Shown: positions 13,401 through 28,400 of the stretch, piece after piece
How positions within the stretch are numbered: the first letter of the stretch is position 1
Layout: each line of letters opens with the position of its first letter
Assembly (NCBI GenBank): GCA_023362775.1
Contig: JALMGJ010000020.1
Location: forward strand, 7,195,501 to 7,259,500
Reading direction: 5' to 3'
DNA length: 64,000 bases
Origin: Charina bottae
Lineage: Eukaryota > Chordata > Lepidosauria > Squamata > Charinaidae
Notes under the pieces: model-generated
The model's database searches: none
What the model saw: the letters and a program-made list of their open reading frames with translations, nothing else
Told to the model about the DNA's origin: nothing
Made by a program: the position numbers and the translations under genes

Positions 13401-16400
13401 TGGAGATGAGCACCGGCCCCTACATTCGGACATGACTGCACAAATGTGCGGGGGGTAACTTTACCTTTAAAGATGCAATTTACATAAATGTTTTCTACAG
13501 AGATATTGAACTAATTTGAGGAATTAAACCAAACAAACCAGGAAATACCCTTTCATCCAAAAAGTGACACCAATCTAAAATTAGTATGTGCTACTTCAGC
13601 ATAGTAAACAATAAACATGTTAGATACTGTAGTATCGGGTAACAGAGCTTAAATGGCTGCTCCCTGATGAAAAGTATCTATTGGATGGAAGAATTAGTGC
13701 CCTTCCCAGTTGTTTTTCATCTGAAACTTTCCCCTCTAAGCTGCTTTACATCTATCTTGAAAATATGGACTGGCACATTTGGAAGGCAAGTGCAGCAGCA
13801 GAAGGCAACTGGAAAGAAAGGGTTAAACATAGGGTACAGATGGCTCAGGAACAGAAAATCAGGACATCTTTGTGAAATCTCTCAAGGAGTGTTCAGCTCA
13901 CCTATTTTATTTCAAGTATGAAAAGTTGTAGCTGAAACTAGAATCACCCACTGGAGTGCATAATCTCCTCCCCTATTCCCATGCCCCCCCCCCATTTTTA
14001 ACCTCTGGAGCAGAGCTTTCCAAACTGTGTGTCGCGACACAAAAGTGTGTCGCCACACACCGTGGTGTGTCGCCACACCACCTGGAAGCGGCGGTGCGCG
14101 CGTGCACGGCAGCAGCAGCAGCGGTGGGGGATCAGTGCTTCCGCGTTCCGCCCTTTGAAAAATATTGCCTTAATATTCTAGGAATGGTGGCTGAAACAGT
14201 TCTCCCTCTCTTCTCAAGACCATTTCCAGTAGTCACATAGAGGCTATTGACATTCCTTTCCACAGAACTGCCAGAGTGAAATTTCTCTGCTGAGTTTTGA
14301 TGGATTCCTTCTGTGCCAGAGCATGTGTGCATGTGCATGGTGTGTCGCCAGCGGCGGCACTTTGGAAAGCCCTGCTCTGGAGGCTGCGGATTCAATTCAG
14401 GGGCTATTTAAGCACATCCTCTTCAGATACTTTGGTTCTTAAAACCTGATCTGCAAATTACTTTTCCACGCATAAGAAAAATGTATCTGAGAAGACAGCT
14501 GGGGATTCTAGATCTTTAGGAAAAGACGGTGAGACTAGAATAGACACCGTGAATAAGTCAGTGTCCTTTAGAAGTCGGGTGACTATTTGAAATTGGGTGG
14601 TAAAACGGTGAGCATCCCTGTTTCATTCATAAAGCAGCCCCATTTGGATATGGGCATCCTTGTTGAGGTCGCCCCTATTCAAGTTGTTGCTTACACTGAC
14701 CTGCACTACTTGGACCTAGAGATCATGAGATATTCAATTGCCTATAACCTCAGGCAACAAAAGACAGCCACCCATGCATAGTCTAGAAGGCCCTGTCAAA
14801 AGCTGCCAGGGTTGTTCAAGGAGGGAAAATATGGATTCTGAGGACAGATCTATTAATGCCCCTGAGTCTGGACTGCAAAGAGCCATCAGCTCTGCACAGA
14901 TCAGGACATTCCAAGAGGGGGCTCTCCCATCTCAAATATTTTCCATAAGATCATTGTGACAAATTCTTGATACCTGGCAAAGAATTTCAGCTGTTTATAC
15001 TCATTTGTAAAGTGTCTGATTTGCTTTACCAGCAAATCAGTGTTCAGAGCAATATATCAGAATCCAAAATCATTACCAAGAAAACTGAATAAAGAAAACT
15101 AAAACAAGCCTCTAAATTCAAGCACAGCAGCATAAAGAGAAACTAGCAATCTCGAGGAGTTCTGGCAGGCACCTGGGCAAATAAAAACCTTTACTGGTTA
15201 AATTATACAAGGATTGGAAGGAGCCAATCCAATCTTTTGAAGGAGGGTGTTCCAAAGATAGGTGTTATGATAGGATAGGCCCTGACTTGCATTGTCAAAG
15301 AATTAAGCTTTGGGAAAAGGGGCTCTCTGAAGTATGCAACATGCAAACTGCCTTGTATTTCAAAGGAAAGAGGCAGGACCCTAAATTGAAACTGGAAATG
15401 CATGGATGCTCAGTATAGCCACACACAATAAAATTGAAAGGATATGAGGGTTTTTTTAGGTACACCAGATATCTCCTAGATCAGAGCTTTCCAAACTGTG
15501 TGTCCGGACACGTTAGTGTGTCGGCTGCAGTGTCTGGGTGTGTCGTGGATGCTGCTGCCTCCGAGCCCTGCCAGGATTCCACACAGGTCCTAGTGCCTGC
15601 CTTGTGCCTTGCTGCCTCCAAACCTGCTGTGATTCTGCGCAGGTCCTAGTGCCTGCCTTGTGCCCTGCTGAAAGAGTGTGTCGCGAAATGATGCATGTCT
15701 AAAAAGTGTGTCACCAACATGAAAAGTTTGGAAAGCTCTGTCCTAGATGATCATCCTCTATTTACTAAGATGAGAATGTTGGTTCTTGGTTTTTTCTTTC
15801 AGAAAATGTTGCCCAAGATCCTTTACAACCCACGCTTGACTGTGAGTTCTGTGACAGGTGATTTGCACTGACTGAAAGTGCAAGCAGAACCAGAGACCCT
15901 GAAATGAGTAGCATTTAGTTTAAACCTCAGCAATTAACACACCAATGAAGAAGAACCTCAGCAAGAAAATGTCCCTTTTCCTTCATATCAAGTAGAGAGA
16001 GGGTGTATCTACCAGTTACAAACTATGTGGTGTTATGTTAGGGCTAAAACAGACAAAGCATTGTTAGTTGTTATTTAAGGTTTTTTTCATCACATTAATT
16101 GTGAGAACTATTATTTCCAGAAGAGGAAATAATTCATAATTTTTCAGGTCCACTCTCTGTTGATACCACAGCACCATTGCCATGATCCCAAAATGATCTG
16201 AAATCATATTTTAAAAGCGTGGTTCCCAGCAGAAAAGAAGGTTAATTGTTCCTGTTAAACACCTCTGCATACAGAAGCCTTTTATTTTTGTCTGTTTGGA
16301 GAACTCTCAACTTCAGGAAAGGAATTTGGGGGCTCAAAGAAGACCTACTATCTACTAATGTCCTGGGCAAAGTTGAGAAAATGATATCTGCTTCAGTTAC

Positions 16401-19400
16401 TTAGAATTCCCAATGTTCAACAATATAGGAACGATCACATTTTTCTTTATTTATGTGCTCTCATTTTACAATGCCACTTACATGTTCCACTTCATCCTTG
16501 AAGCTGCTGTCTGTGAAGAGCTCTTTCAGTGTGAAAGCAATGTGAGCTCTTTTTGTATAGGTAGCTCATTAAATCTTCGCAGCATTTCCTCCATCTCGTC
16601 TCTCCCTCTCAACAAGCTACTGGAAGTGAGAGGGAGAATTTAACATCTGTTCGAAAAAAGAATTCTGGTGATCCTGGAAGTTTGCTTGTTACTTTGTGCT
16701 GTTTCATTTTGTCCTGATTAAAGCATTCAGTTCCTATTTGGATTTTACAACCTGTTCTGCTACAATGTAATGAAAGGGAGCAGCTGTAGCAAACAGCTGT
16801 TGGCATTTCAGAACTCCGAGGAGCATTACTTTTCTACAGCAACATTAAAACTAACGTAAGAAGAGAGAACAACATTAATGTGCAGCAAGGTTTAAAGCTG
16901 GCTTCCTTCTAGTTCTCTGAATTTATGATGAGTCTCAGTGTACCTCCTCCTAAGTTCAAGTCCAAGTTATCTTGAAATCAGAGTTTATCGATCTAGTTTT
17001 AGGGGGTGGGTACACTGAGCCTCTGAGAGTTTCTACCTGACAAAGATTGGGCAGGTGATCTTTGGGGTAGCAGGAAGATGTCATAAGGGAAATTTTCAAC
17101 TATGACATGTCTATCTATTGTGCAACTACTAAACCCACTGAGGAAAATGGCTGGCCATCCAACAGCAATAAATGTACACAAGCTCTTACTGAGAAGCTGA
17201 GATGCTTGCCCAAAGCTACAGTACTTTAGTCTAGAGAGAAAAGGCTGAGGCTTGGCTCCAGTCCTCACCATACTATAAGCTGGATCTGTTTGTGCAGGTA
17301 ATTCTTTGGGCTAAACCTGAGACACAATGAATGCAGCCGAGTTGACTTACTCATGACCCTAACCCTTATTAACATTAATACCAATGTTAATATTCATTAC
17401 TGGAATAGGTGGGAGAAGGATATCTTTTACCTCACACATACTAGAGAGAACAGAACCCGCCTTCTTCCTGCATCTCTGTTCTTCGCTGCTTCAAGCATCT
17501 TTCCCTCCAATGTAGCTCTTTCCTACAGTCAGAAATGGGCTGGAATTAAAAAGGCTGAAGCCACAGAGCCTGAGAAGGTAAGATGGAGAAGAGGCTTTGT
17601 TCCCTTCTTCAATATACTCTGTTGGAGTAAAACTTAGGTGTTAGATATAAACCTGGCAGAGGCATGAAGATGGCTGCTTTCCTGCTGTGAGGGACCTGGC
17701 AAGGAAGAACACACAGAGCCTGGAAAGGGCGGGAATTGGAAGGGCTATATTGTAAACAAAGGCCGAGTGCAACCATCAACCAGTCAATGTGAGAGAGGGT
17801 TGCTACAAGTTGCTTATATCTACAGTCTTATCTACTGAAGTCTAGTCCTTGAATTCATCAAGTTCCAGAGAGAGGGATATAGCTGGAGCCTGGGGGCAAT
17901 CTCTTGATGCCTTCTTGGCATTAACTTTGCACAGAACCCTTGGACAGAGGCTCAGAGCAGCCATTTTCTTCCTCATGCCTCCAACTGGAAAAAATTGTTT
18001 TGATGTTTAGGGTGTATGAGATTTTTAAAGGATGAAATGGGCACCTCAAGCCAGTGCAAGGCTTACACCACCCATTTTGTCCTTTAATCCGCTCAGCATA
18101 AAAGCATGTGCCTCCTCCAGGGTGCTCTGGGGTACAGAGGGGATAACAAGAAAACTGTGTCTGTAGGCTGCTCACAGTTTAAACCATGCCACCACCGCCT
18201 CAAATTTATAATACCTCTATATGAGATATAATACTCCTAAGACAGAAGATGGACCTACATGAAAAACTGCATTCATTATAATCTTCCCACACAGCCTTTT
18301 CCTCTTTTCTTCCATCTGTCTGGCATAACTTCTGTAATGAAAACTGCACTTCTCTACATTGGCATCATTTTTAAAAGAAATGAACTTTTAGCAAGCTGAA
18401 TTCTTTGAAAATCAGATTGTCTTTAGAATTAAGATGAGATAGATGGGTGTCTAGAAACCAATTGAGTTCTCTTCTGCTTTTTGCTCAACATTGCTACGTA
18501 GCATAAAAGAACAAAACTCCTTTCCGTATACAGGTAATTGGGTTATAGGAAAAGAGAGATTGTCCCCAGCATCCACAAATAGCATGAAGCTAATAATTGT
18601 CCATAGTAAGATCAAAAACACAACTTTGATTCTTCTAGCATTTCAGAAGTTTACTCCGCTCACCCTCCCCAAGTTATACATCATTAGGACAAGGCCTGGA
18701 TGTAATGATTTAAAAATCCATTTAATCATGAAGGGGCAGATAAATATTGTTTGTTGTATCTCTCTTTTTAAAAAAAGGTAAAGGTTCCCCTCGCACATTT
18801 GTGCAGTCGTGCCCGACTCTAGGGGCCGGTGCTCATCTCCGTTTGTTAGCCAAAGAGCCAGCATTGTCCAAAGACACTTCCGTGGTCACGTGGCCGGCAT
18901 GACACGAACGGAACACTGTTACCTACCCACCGAAGTGGTACCTATTCATCTACTTGCATTTGCATGCTTTCAAATTGCTAGGTTGGCAAGAGCTGAGGCG
19001 AGTGCGGGCGCTCACTCCGTCACGCAGGGCTAGGGATTCGAACCCCCGAACTTGCGATCTTCTGATCGACAAGCCTGGCGTCTTAACCGCTGAGCCACCA
19101 CGCCCCTATCTCTCTTTTTAGCTGGGCACAATTGTGTCACTATCAGAGCTTTAGCAGTGGTGCTTTCCTTGCCTCACAAATGTTTAAAAAGAAAAGTTTA
19201 TTCTACAAAATCTTGGCGTTGTCCCAGCCGGAAAAGTCCTCTCCCTACAACAGTGCCAGATAGGAGACAGAAAAACATAGACAGCTGGTGGTGGCACTTT
19301 ACTAGGAGTTTCCTCCTCTTTAGGGTGAGGGGAGATGGGTGGTGGTGGTGGTGATGTACAAAGAGGTGCTAAGCTCCAGTCCTGGTGGCAACCTGGCAGT

Positions 19401-22400
19401 AGGAGGCCTTTTTTCTCAAGGAGACAAAAGGCAGTGAGAATATCTAAGCTGCTCATTTCAGATTTGTTTCTGAAACTTTTACAGCTGATACATAAGAAAA
19501 TAATATTGTGGAAAATATTGTGGCTCTTTGCAAAGAATATGCAAGCATAGCCTGATATATGACAAAGAATGGATTATCTTTCCACACATTTTTTTAGGAG
19601 CAATAAATTAGTATTTAAATTGCATTTTCCTTCCTGAAAGAAATCTAGCATAACAAGAGTCCATCCATTTTAATATCTAAAGAATTTTTAGAAAACTGCA
19701 TATTCCTAACTTTTTCTCCTGATAACTTTTTTGGTAATTCTGCTAATAAGCCAAATCCTTAAAGATGTAAAGTGAGAACTGAGAAATATGAAACATCTCT
19801 AAAGTACTATTCCACTGGAAGAAGTATAACGACGCTTATTTGCTTATCTTGAAAGCAGTGGTGTTAGAACAGTCTAAGGGCAGAGAATGCAGTCACTTGT
19901 CTGACACTAAGCAATCATCAGGGCCTTAGATGGTGAGGCTACCTAGAAATGGACAATGCACTTGCCTTCAACTACATAATTTATGTGCAATAAATGAATA
20001 GATTTGGTTTCCATAGTGCTTAATTCTGTCTTGTTTGCACCTTTTGTAGCCAGTCTTTAAAATTGTTTTGATGCTATTCTTGGTACTGTTTTTGTAGAAG
20101 GATCTTAAGAACATGATCTAGTCAGATTAGTTTCAGTTGATGAGGCCTGGGGATATGGACAAGATGTTTGGAGGGGGTCATTAAATTGCCAGTATTTTGT
20201 ATCCATGCCCATTCCAGTAACTTTCACTAAGCCAGATAGGACTGACTGGATGGACCTGGTAAATGCTGTTTTGTAATGTGGAATGGTCCAGCTGCTTTGA
20301 AACTGGTAATGTGTTACCACACCTTAAGAAATTCTAGACTATAACAACGATTATCCAATCTCAAGTTTCTCCTTCCAGGTACTTTTTACGGAAGCAAATT
20401 ATATGGAAGGCTTGGTGCCAAAATAGCCTGGATTTCTCTGATAGAAGATCTCTATTGAGAAGTAGGTAAGGGCATTGCAGTCTTGAAGATTCTCCCTGAT
20501 CTATCACCAGCTTTGATGACTCTGTCCATAGTGTCTTGGTAGCATGGTTAGTGAGCTGTGTGTGAAGGCAGGACACAATTATTCCACTTTGATCTTTAAG
20601 AGATAGTTTAAATAAATGAGTGTTTTAAACAGATTCAACAGAACTTGTGTTTGTGGGTTCCTGTGACATTCCAACCTATGACCCACATTCTTAAAAATCT
20701 ATATGAAGCTGTTGGATGAGGCCAACCAAAGGTTTTAGACTGGGGTGAAGTGTCACCAGTCTGCTGTATCATTCAACTATATACCTCTCAGACATATGAG
20801 TCAGGTGTAGATGCTGAACTAGTGTAAAGACTCTGTAATAGGATCGATGAGATCAATAAACTGAAACTGAAGCCTGATAAGACTGCGCTGGCCTGAGTAG
20901 GTGTTTTCTTTCAGAAACTGTTTTGGATGGACAGGTTGCATCTCCCCTGAAAGAGCAGGTTTGCAGCTGGGGTTGTTTCAACAGAGTTTGTAGGGACCAT
21001 CGAGGGCACTGAATCCAACCCTCAGTGCAGAAGTCCAGTTAGAGTATCCCTAAACTGCATGACTGCCTAGCCTCTGCTTGAACAGTTCCACTGAAGGGGA
21101 ATCCTTTATTCCTCTGGATAATTGGTTGAAGTCCCCTTACTATTAGGAATTCTCTTCTACATTCAGTTAGAGCATTCAAAGGAATCTGTTTCTTAACTTA
21201 AATCTTTTATTGGCTTCGGAGCCATCTAGAGTCACAGGAATGTAATATAATATAAGTGAAAGTGAAAGGTCCTATGTGCAAGCATCGAGTCATTACTGAC
21301 CCTTTGGAGGGACGCCGCTTTCGCTTACGTTTTCTAGGCAGACTTATAGCGGGGTGGTTTGCCATTCCCTTCCCCAGTCGTGATTACCTTTCCCCCAGCT
21401 TAGCTGGGTGCTCATTTTACCGACCTTGGAAGGATGGAAGGCTGAGTCGACCCGAGCTGGCTACCTGAGAAACCAACTTCCGCTGGGATCGAACTCGGGT
21501 CGAGGGGAGAGTTTCGGTTGCAGTACTGCCGCCTACCGCTCTGCACCACACGAGGCTCATATATAATATAAAGTTACATATAAATAAACAAACACGTTCC
21601 ATATTCCATACCCCAGAAAACATCTATGTAACATCTCTTCAGGTACCTGAAGACAGCTATCATATACCTTTCAGACTTATCTTTCCAAGACTAAGCATTC
21701 CTCATTCTTTCAATCTCTCTTCATGACTTATTCTCTAGTCCTCAGATCATCCTCATTGTCCTCCTCAAAACCTTTTCCAGTTTGACTGAATCTTTCTTCA
21801 AGTGCAATGCCCAGAACAGGACACAGTACTTGAAGTGGGGTATGACCAGTGCAGAGTGAACTAGAATTATTATTTGCCATAATTTAGAAATGTTACTTCT
21901 GTGGATGCAGCCTAAATTGTTCGTCTTTTCTGCAGTTACATCACATTGCTGAGTCACATTGTTTCCCAATCAAGCAGAATTCCAAGAACTTTTTCACAAG
22001 TACTGTTTCCGTGCCAATTATCCCTCATCTTGCAAGTATGCATTTGCTTTCTGTTTCTGTTTCTGTTTCCTAAATGAATATTTTCCTTGCTCCAGTGTTG
22101 ACACTTCAAGTTCAGATAGCTTTGGAGGCTCAAAGTATTGTGTATCAGCTATGGGTGATTCATCAGCCACTGCCAATACTGGATAGGAATAACTTAGACA
22201 TGGTGACTTGTGCTGTAGTCACTTCCAGGTTGAATCATGTAAGGCATGATTTTCGTGATGTGCAAAAAGGTGATCTATAAGCTTCAGTAGGGCAGCACTT
22301 ACAGTAGCTGCTAGGATCCTGACTAGTTCAGCTAGAGTTGTTAACAGTACATTTCTTTCTTGAACAATTGCATCAGCTACCTGCTTACTTCCAAGGGACC

Positions 22401-25400
22401 CAAATATTTGATGGAGCATTTTTTCCTCTCCCTGCTAGTCCATGTCTGAAGATAGAAACTCTCCCTGGGTATCCTTTTTAACAGTGATATACTACAAAGG
22501 AGAAATAAAGGTGGGGTTTTTTGTAGTGGCACCCAACTTTGAAATCTTTCAATCTTCTATCCAAGGCTGAACTCCACATCTAGAGACTTGCAGTCAGGTG
22601 GTAGGAAGGGCATATAGTATCCAGTTAATTGTTCTTGCCCCCCCCAAAAAAAAACCCCTAAGAAATCACATGGATGGAATAAAGAAGAAAATAGGAGCCA
22701 GAACCTATTGGTGAACCTCGATCCCAAGATCTAGATTGAGATTATAAACTTCAGCAGACCAATATTTCAAGAGCCAAGCATCAAACTGTCAAGAAAAACT
22801 ATTTATGACAGCTGAATCCCAGCATGCCATCAAGTCTTTGAATTGCATTATAACATTCACTTCTCTTGGCCGACATTGTGAAAGATGAAATAGATGATAG
22901 CTAGACAGATAGACAGGCCTTAATATTTTATTGTGGCCATGTACAAGAGAGAAACTGACTGTTGTTACAGAAAACAGCTAAACTAAAGCCATAATGAATT
23001 TTGAGTGCCCAAAGGAAGACAAACACAGCTTGATAACAGCCACAAAGAGCTGGTCATCTCTAAGATGACCAAACAGGAAGTGGCATAGGACAGCAAGTGT
23101 CTGGAAAGACATAGCAGCAGATTCTGACAGTAGTTTAACATGAGACTTCAATGAAAAGAGGAAGTATGTATCCAGAGGCAAAGCTCTTGAACAGTGCCAT
23201 GCCCCTGGATACATAACAATAACATGAATGTTATAAAAGGAGGATGGAATCAAGAAGCCCTCTGGAAGTCTTCTGACATGGGTCATCCATCTGCTCCACA
23301 GCATCTTCCCCAAGATCCCAGAGCAGAGCCTGGTTAGCCTCGTCGTGTAAATGGTATGCAAGATTGCATGCATGAGGGAATGAGTGTAAACTGATAACGG
23401 AAATTGCTTAAATAAGCCATATATTTCTGCTGTTCGATTTTGTATTTAAGGTTTCATATCTACTGCTGGACAAGAGCCCAAACCTCTCAGAATTCCACCC
23501 TGAATGCAGCCATACCTTCATCTTGTAAAAAGCAAGGATGCTCAGGTTAGAATGCCCTTAAATTTTTATAACACTGTTATCTATAATTTACCACAAAAAT
23601 ATAACTAAACATACTATATGCAGAAGACATTAATATCTGACAATAGTGCAACTATAGTTTACTCAGCCACAAGTTAGCACCTAACCTTATAGGCAGGATT
23701 TAACAATTGGATTGTGATATTTGGATTTTGGCAGTCCAGAAAATTGCATTTGTCAGGGTATCCAGGAATATTCTATCTGAGGAAATGTTACGGTATTATG
23801 TTTATCCTTATAAAAGGCACAATAAAGCAGTATGTCCATCTGTATTTCAATAGTACCTGAGATACAAAGACAGGTTCTATAACTGTGGGGATGTTTCTGA
23901 ATCTGCCTTCCAGTACTCTGGATACTCTTATAGGTAGTTGAAATGGAGTCTGGTTTGGCAGCATTAAAAAATGAGCCAGGGGTTTAGCCACAAGAAGCTG
24001 AATTAGAGCTGGGATGTACAAGAAATGACATGATAGCTACCATGTTCCTCTGGGCGGTCTGTGTAACATAAGCGGTATGTGCTTTACACCTGCCAGCTGA
24101 GTGAAAAATCACCCCAAGATATTTAAAATCTGCTGCTGTCAGAACCCTCCACAGTAATAGCAATTGGGGCTTAAACAAGCAAGGAACAAGCCACTGCGCT
24201 CTAATTAGTAAGATTTAATAAGAAAAAGGTTAAAGGGATGGCCCAAGAACACAAATTAGTATTTTTGCTTTCAAATACAGGATGCTCTATATATAGGCAA
24301 ATCAAAGCATGTTTTTGTAGAAGGGAGGAAGCCTGTCTCTCCTGAGAAGGCGGCCAGCCTATACCTGGACACTGCTTACACAACGGCTTCTTGCCTCTTT
24401 ATTAGTGTAAGAAGAATCCAGTTTCACTGCAGCTTTGTCTCTGTGCTGTTCACTAATTATCCAGGCAGCCTTTTTAGAGAAAAATGTAATCTTTGATTTA
24501 TCAAAATTATTATGTATCCATTACATGCTGTAGACAACCCTGCACTGCTTGTCGAAGCTGGCCAGCCTGCGAGACCTGGCTGCTGGGTGGCCTCAAATGA
24601 GTGCCGTGTGATTGCACACAGTGTCTGTGCACATTGAAGCCAGCCGCCCTTGGAGCCCCACCCCACACACTGAAGACCTTCCAGACTAAGCAACCAACGC
24701 CTGTTGCAAGCAATTCTGAAGCTCTCCTTCACATGATGACCTGTTTCCATGAACACAGCTGAAACCAAGCGTCCTCTGAAAATATGTAAGCTTAAAGATC
24801 TGTCCAGAGCTTTGAAAAGCAGTGTGTAAGAATAATTTTTAAAAACCTACATATCTCTAAATTAAATTCTGTAAGCATACATTCATAGTAATTACTGCTG
24901 TTACATTTGCCCACCAGGGTCAGTGACAGACCTCAAATAAACTGTGCAGCTGCGTGGAAAATAGCTCAACAAAGCGGCCGAAGAAGGGTACGTCTAATGA
25001 TAATGGATGCTCACCTTTGACTAAATAAATACCAGCTGCCCACTATCCACCACAGAACACAGTATCTTCCAGAAAGGTCTCCACTATGACATAGAGGACG
25101 CCAAACAATTATAATCTTTTGCAGCCTTGGAAGCAGCATTAAAAATTACGGGATTTACCATGGAGACCCAAGAAAACATAAGGCAGACAATTATACCACA
25201 GCGCAGAAGAATACAGAAACAGAACCACTTCAAAGCAGAAGACAGTGCAGCCCTCAAAACTCTAAAGAAGGACCAAACCATCACTATCCTCCCAGCAGAC
25301 AAAGGCTAAACCACTGTTATCACAGACAGAACACAATGCATACAGAAAGCCAAAGAACTACTGAGGAACAAAGAAACCTACATCCCAGTAAATACCAACC

Positions 25401-28400
25401 CAATATAGAAACTGGGTAACCAAATCAAGAAAACTCTCAACGACCTCACCAAGAAAGGTAAAAAAACCGCCCAGAGTCTACTGCTGTAGAGATGGGTGGT
25501 AATAAATTTGAATAATACACACACACACACACACACAAACAGTGGTGGATGAAAAGCAATAGACCTGTCCTTCCATGCTTCTATGGATGCCCAAAAATAA
25601 AGAAGCCCAACTTACCACTTTGTCCAATTGTATCATTATCAGGGACTCCAACTTATAACATAACCAAAGAACTCACAAAAAAGCTTGGACATCTCATAGA
25701 GGGGAAGAAAGAATCCATTGCAGCAGCACTATACAACACACCCAACCTAACCAAATACATTGATAGAAATACCCAAACTCATGAAACTCATCAACTTTTG
25801 CTTCACTGCCTACTTTCAGTTTGATGGACAAATATACCAACACATCAGAGGAACACCCATGGGATCACCACTCTCAGGATTCATAGCAGAGACTGTGATG
25901 CAGCATCTAGAAGCTAGAAAGGCAGGAAATTATGCTACCACTGTCTTTCCCGAATAGGGAGATGCCCCTCCTCATATGAAATCTGAAATCTGCCTTTCCT
26001 AGGAACATGCTTTTAAAGAAATGATTCCAGATTTTTCTTTTAGCCAGGGCTACCCAGCACAAGCTGTTTTGGAATGTGTGGTGCTGGAATAAGAAAAAAT
26101 AAAGGATTTTAATAAGGTGACAAAGGAAGTCAGCTGCAAGTCTGAAGGCCCCTAGATCCACTATAAGGGGGCATAGAGGTTTTGGACTCTGTGGATCCTG
26201 TCCTTTCCCCTACTCTTGGGAAACCAATAATTGAGGTTATTGTTCTTCGAATGAGTCAGCCTTCAAGAGGGAGGTGGCTTTTCTGCTCATGAGCCTGATG
26301 CTCCCACTCTGGCCACAGAAAGGAAGTCTGCATCCTAACAGTGTGGTCTAGCTCTGTATCTTCCCAGCGAGCACAGTTTTTTGTCCTCATCAATCCCTAT
26401 TAGTAAATAAGTATATCAGGATAAAAGGTTTCAGCCCAATTTTTGGGAAATGTTAACTTTCCATGAAAAATCTCTGATATGAAAAAAACATTAAAAATGA
26501 GAGGTTCCATCTGCAATATGAAGCACTACAGGTTAGACACTACTGTCCGCCAGAAATCATAGGATGAAGGAAAATGAAACATTGGCAGTGAAGGGCTTTT
26601 TTATTGTGGATGGAAAGTTTCACTGAGTTTGCTTCTCCCATTTGCTCTAGTAGACTGGGATACAACTTCTTACATATAACTGTGGGAGGACAGACCTGCC
26701 TCCAGTTAGAAATTAACTGGTTAATGTTAAAGCAGAAAACCTGAATGTAAAAAACCTAGACAAGAATAAAATTCATTCTAGAGCCTCCCCCAACTCAGGG
26801 ATCAAGCTCATTCATGGGAGCACCAGGTATCTTCCATTATCTGTAGAAAAAGAGTTCAGTGATATGTACCTTTGTTCCATTTTCCTACAGTAGTAGAGAG
26901 TATCTTTCACTGAAACACACTCCAGAGTGTTTTGGCCAAGAAAGTAGAAAAAGCTGATGAAGTTACAGCGGTCTTAGAAGAATGAGTGGTGACTCCCTCC
27001 AGAACAGCAACCAGCTGAGACCCATAAACAAAAGAAATGCAAGCCCTTCTATACCTGGAGATCATTGCTGTGGAGAACTTTCAACCAAACATGGACTTCA
27101 AGAAAGAAAGGAAGAGATTGCCTGAATTATGAAACTCATCTGCCCAAGACAAAGAAACCTTCCTAGCCAGTCCAATTATCTCATTTGCACCATTCCTTCT
27201 CCAACCTGGATTTAGGGTTAGGGCAAAACAAGGGGAAAACTTCTTTACTTCAGTGAAAACAGGATGTTAATCTTGAAAATAAAATCAGAATTAGGATGAA
27301 AGATACACAACTCTTTCCTTGGAGAAAGAGTCCCAAGTCCCAACATTCTTCTGGCTGTGAAGACTGTATAAGCAAAGCAACCTTGCATGAAAGCAGCTTT
27401 AGTGTACATCCCAAGGAGGAAACTTGTGAATGAATACACATTTTATATATGAGGCTCCTGACTTGAAAGATTTTGTTGCTATAGCCAATATCTTAATAAA
27501 AGTAGTTTGAGCCTTCATGTGGAGTTGATTTCCTGGTCTGGTCTACCTAGTGGGGCAGACATCAATCTTGCATGTCTGTTGTGCTGAACCTCCTCCTTCT
27601 TATACTAATTGAATTAGGGAGGTGTCTCCATGAGCTGCTTCCAAATGTTATCCCATTGTTTCAGCCCCTTTTGCCTAGGTAACAGTTCCTGTGTATTTCC
27701 ATCAAGGTCATCTTCCTTACTCCCTACACTCAATAGCTAGGGCATTTAAGTGCTCTGCCCCATCTGCTGAATTATTGATCTTGCAATTGATTGGGAAAGC
27801 CAAGAGATCTACCACTGGGGTTTCAAATTGCCTCATTATAAATTAAACATCTTGGTGTGTTTAATTCCTCTGGATCCAGATCCACCTGACTGAATCAAAC
27901 TGATGTCATATTGTGGAGGGTTTGGAATGTGTTCTGCAGAGAGAAAAAGATGAATCCCGACTCCTACTTGTAGTCTGGTAGCATCTATCATGACTGTGTG
28001 TAGTTTCATGCCTCCCCAACATACTCATCTGTGTACAGTCTCACTGTCCATAAGAACCAAAACATGTTGATCTAGGTGGAAGAACTAGAAATCAGCCAAT
28101 GATTTCCCAATGACCGCCCAGAGTTCCCTTGCGGGGAGATGGAGCGGTATATAAATTGAAACATAAATAAATAAAATAAATAAATAACTGAATGCTTGGA
28201 GTTCTAGAAAATGTATACTGCTTCCATGGCATGCCAGACCCCTTGAACCATCTTGTCCATTTGGTGAGTCTCCCAGCTTCAGAGGTTAATAGCCATGGTG
28301 ACTAACTCATGGAGTTGGCTCCATATAGACTGTTCCTTGGGGATGACTTGAGATAGAAAGATCACTGCACTACAGTAAAAAAATGGGGATTGTCATGTGA

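Noticed and set aside
22978..23373. 131-codon open frame on the minus strand as a host gene
   Set aside because: It lies in line with LINE thumb-domain text at 23984-24178 and before a GATA-like tail, so it is read as part of a decayed LINE.
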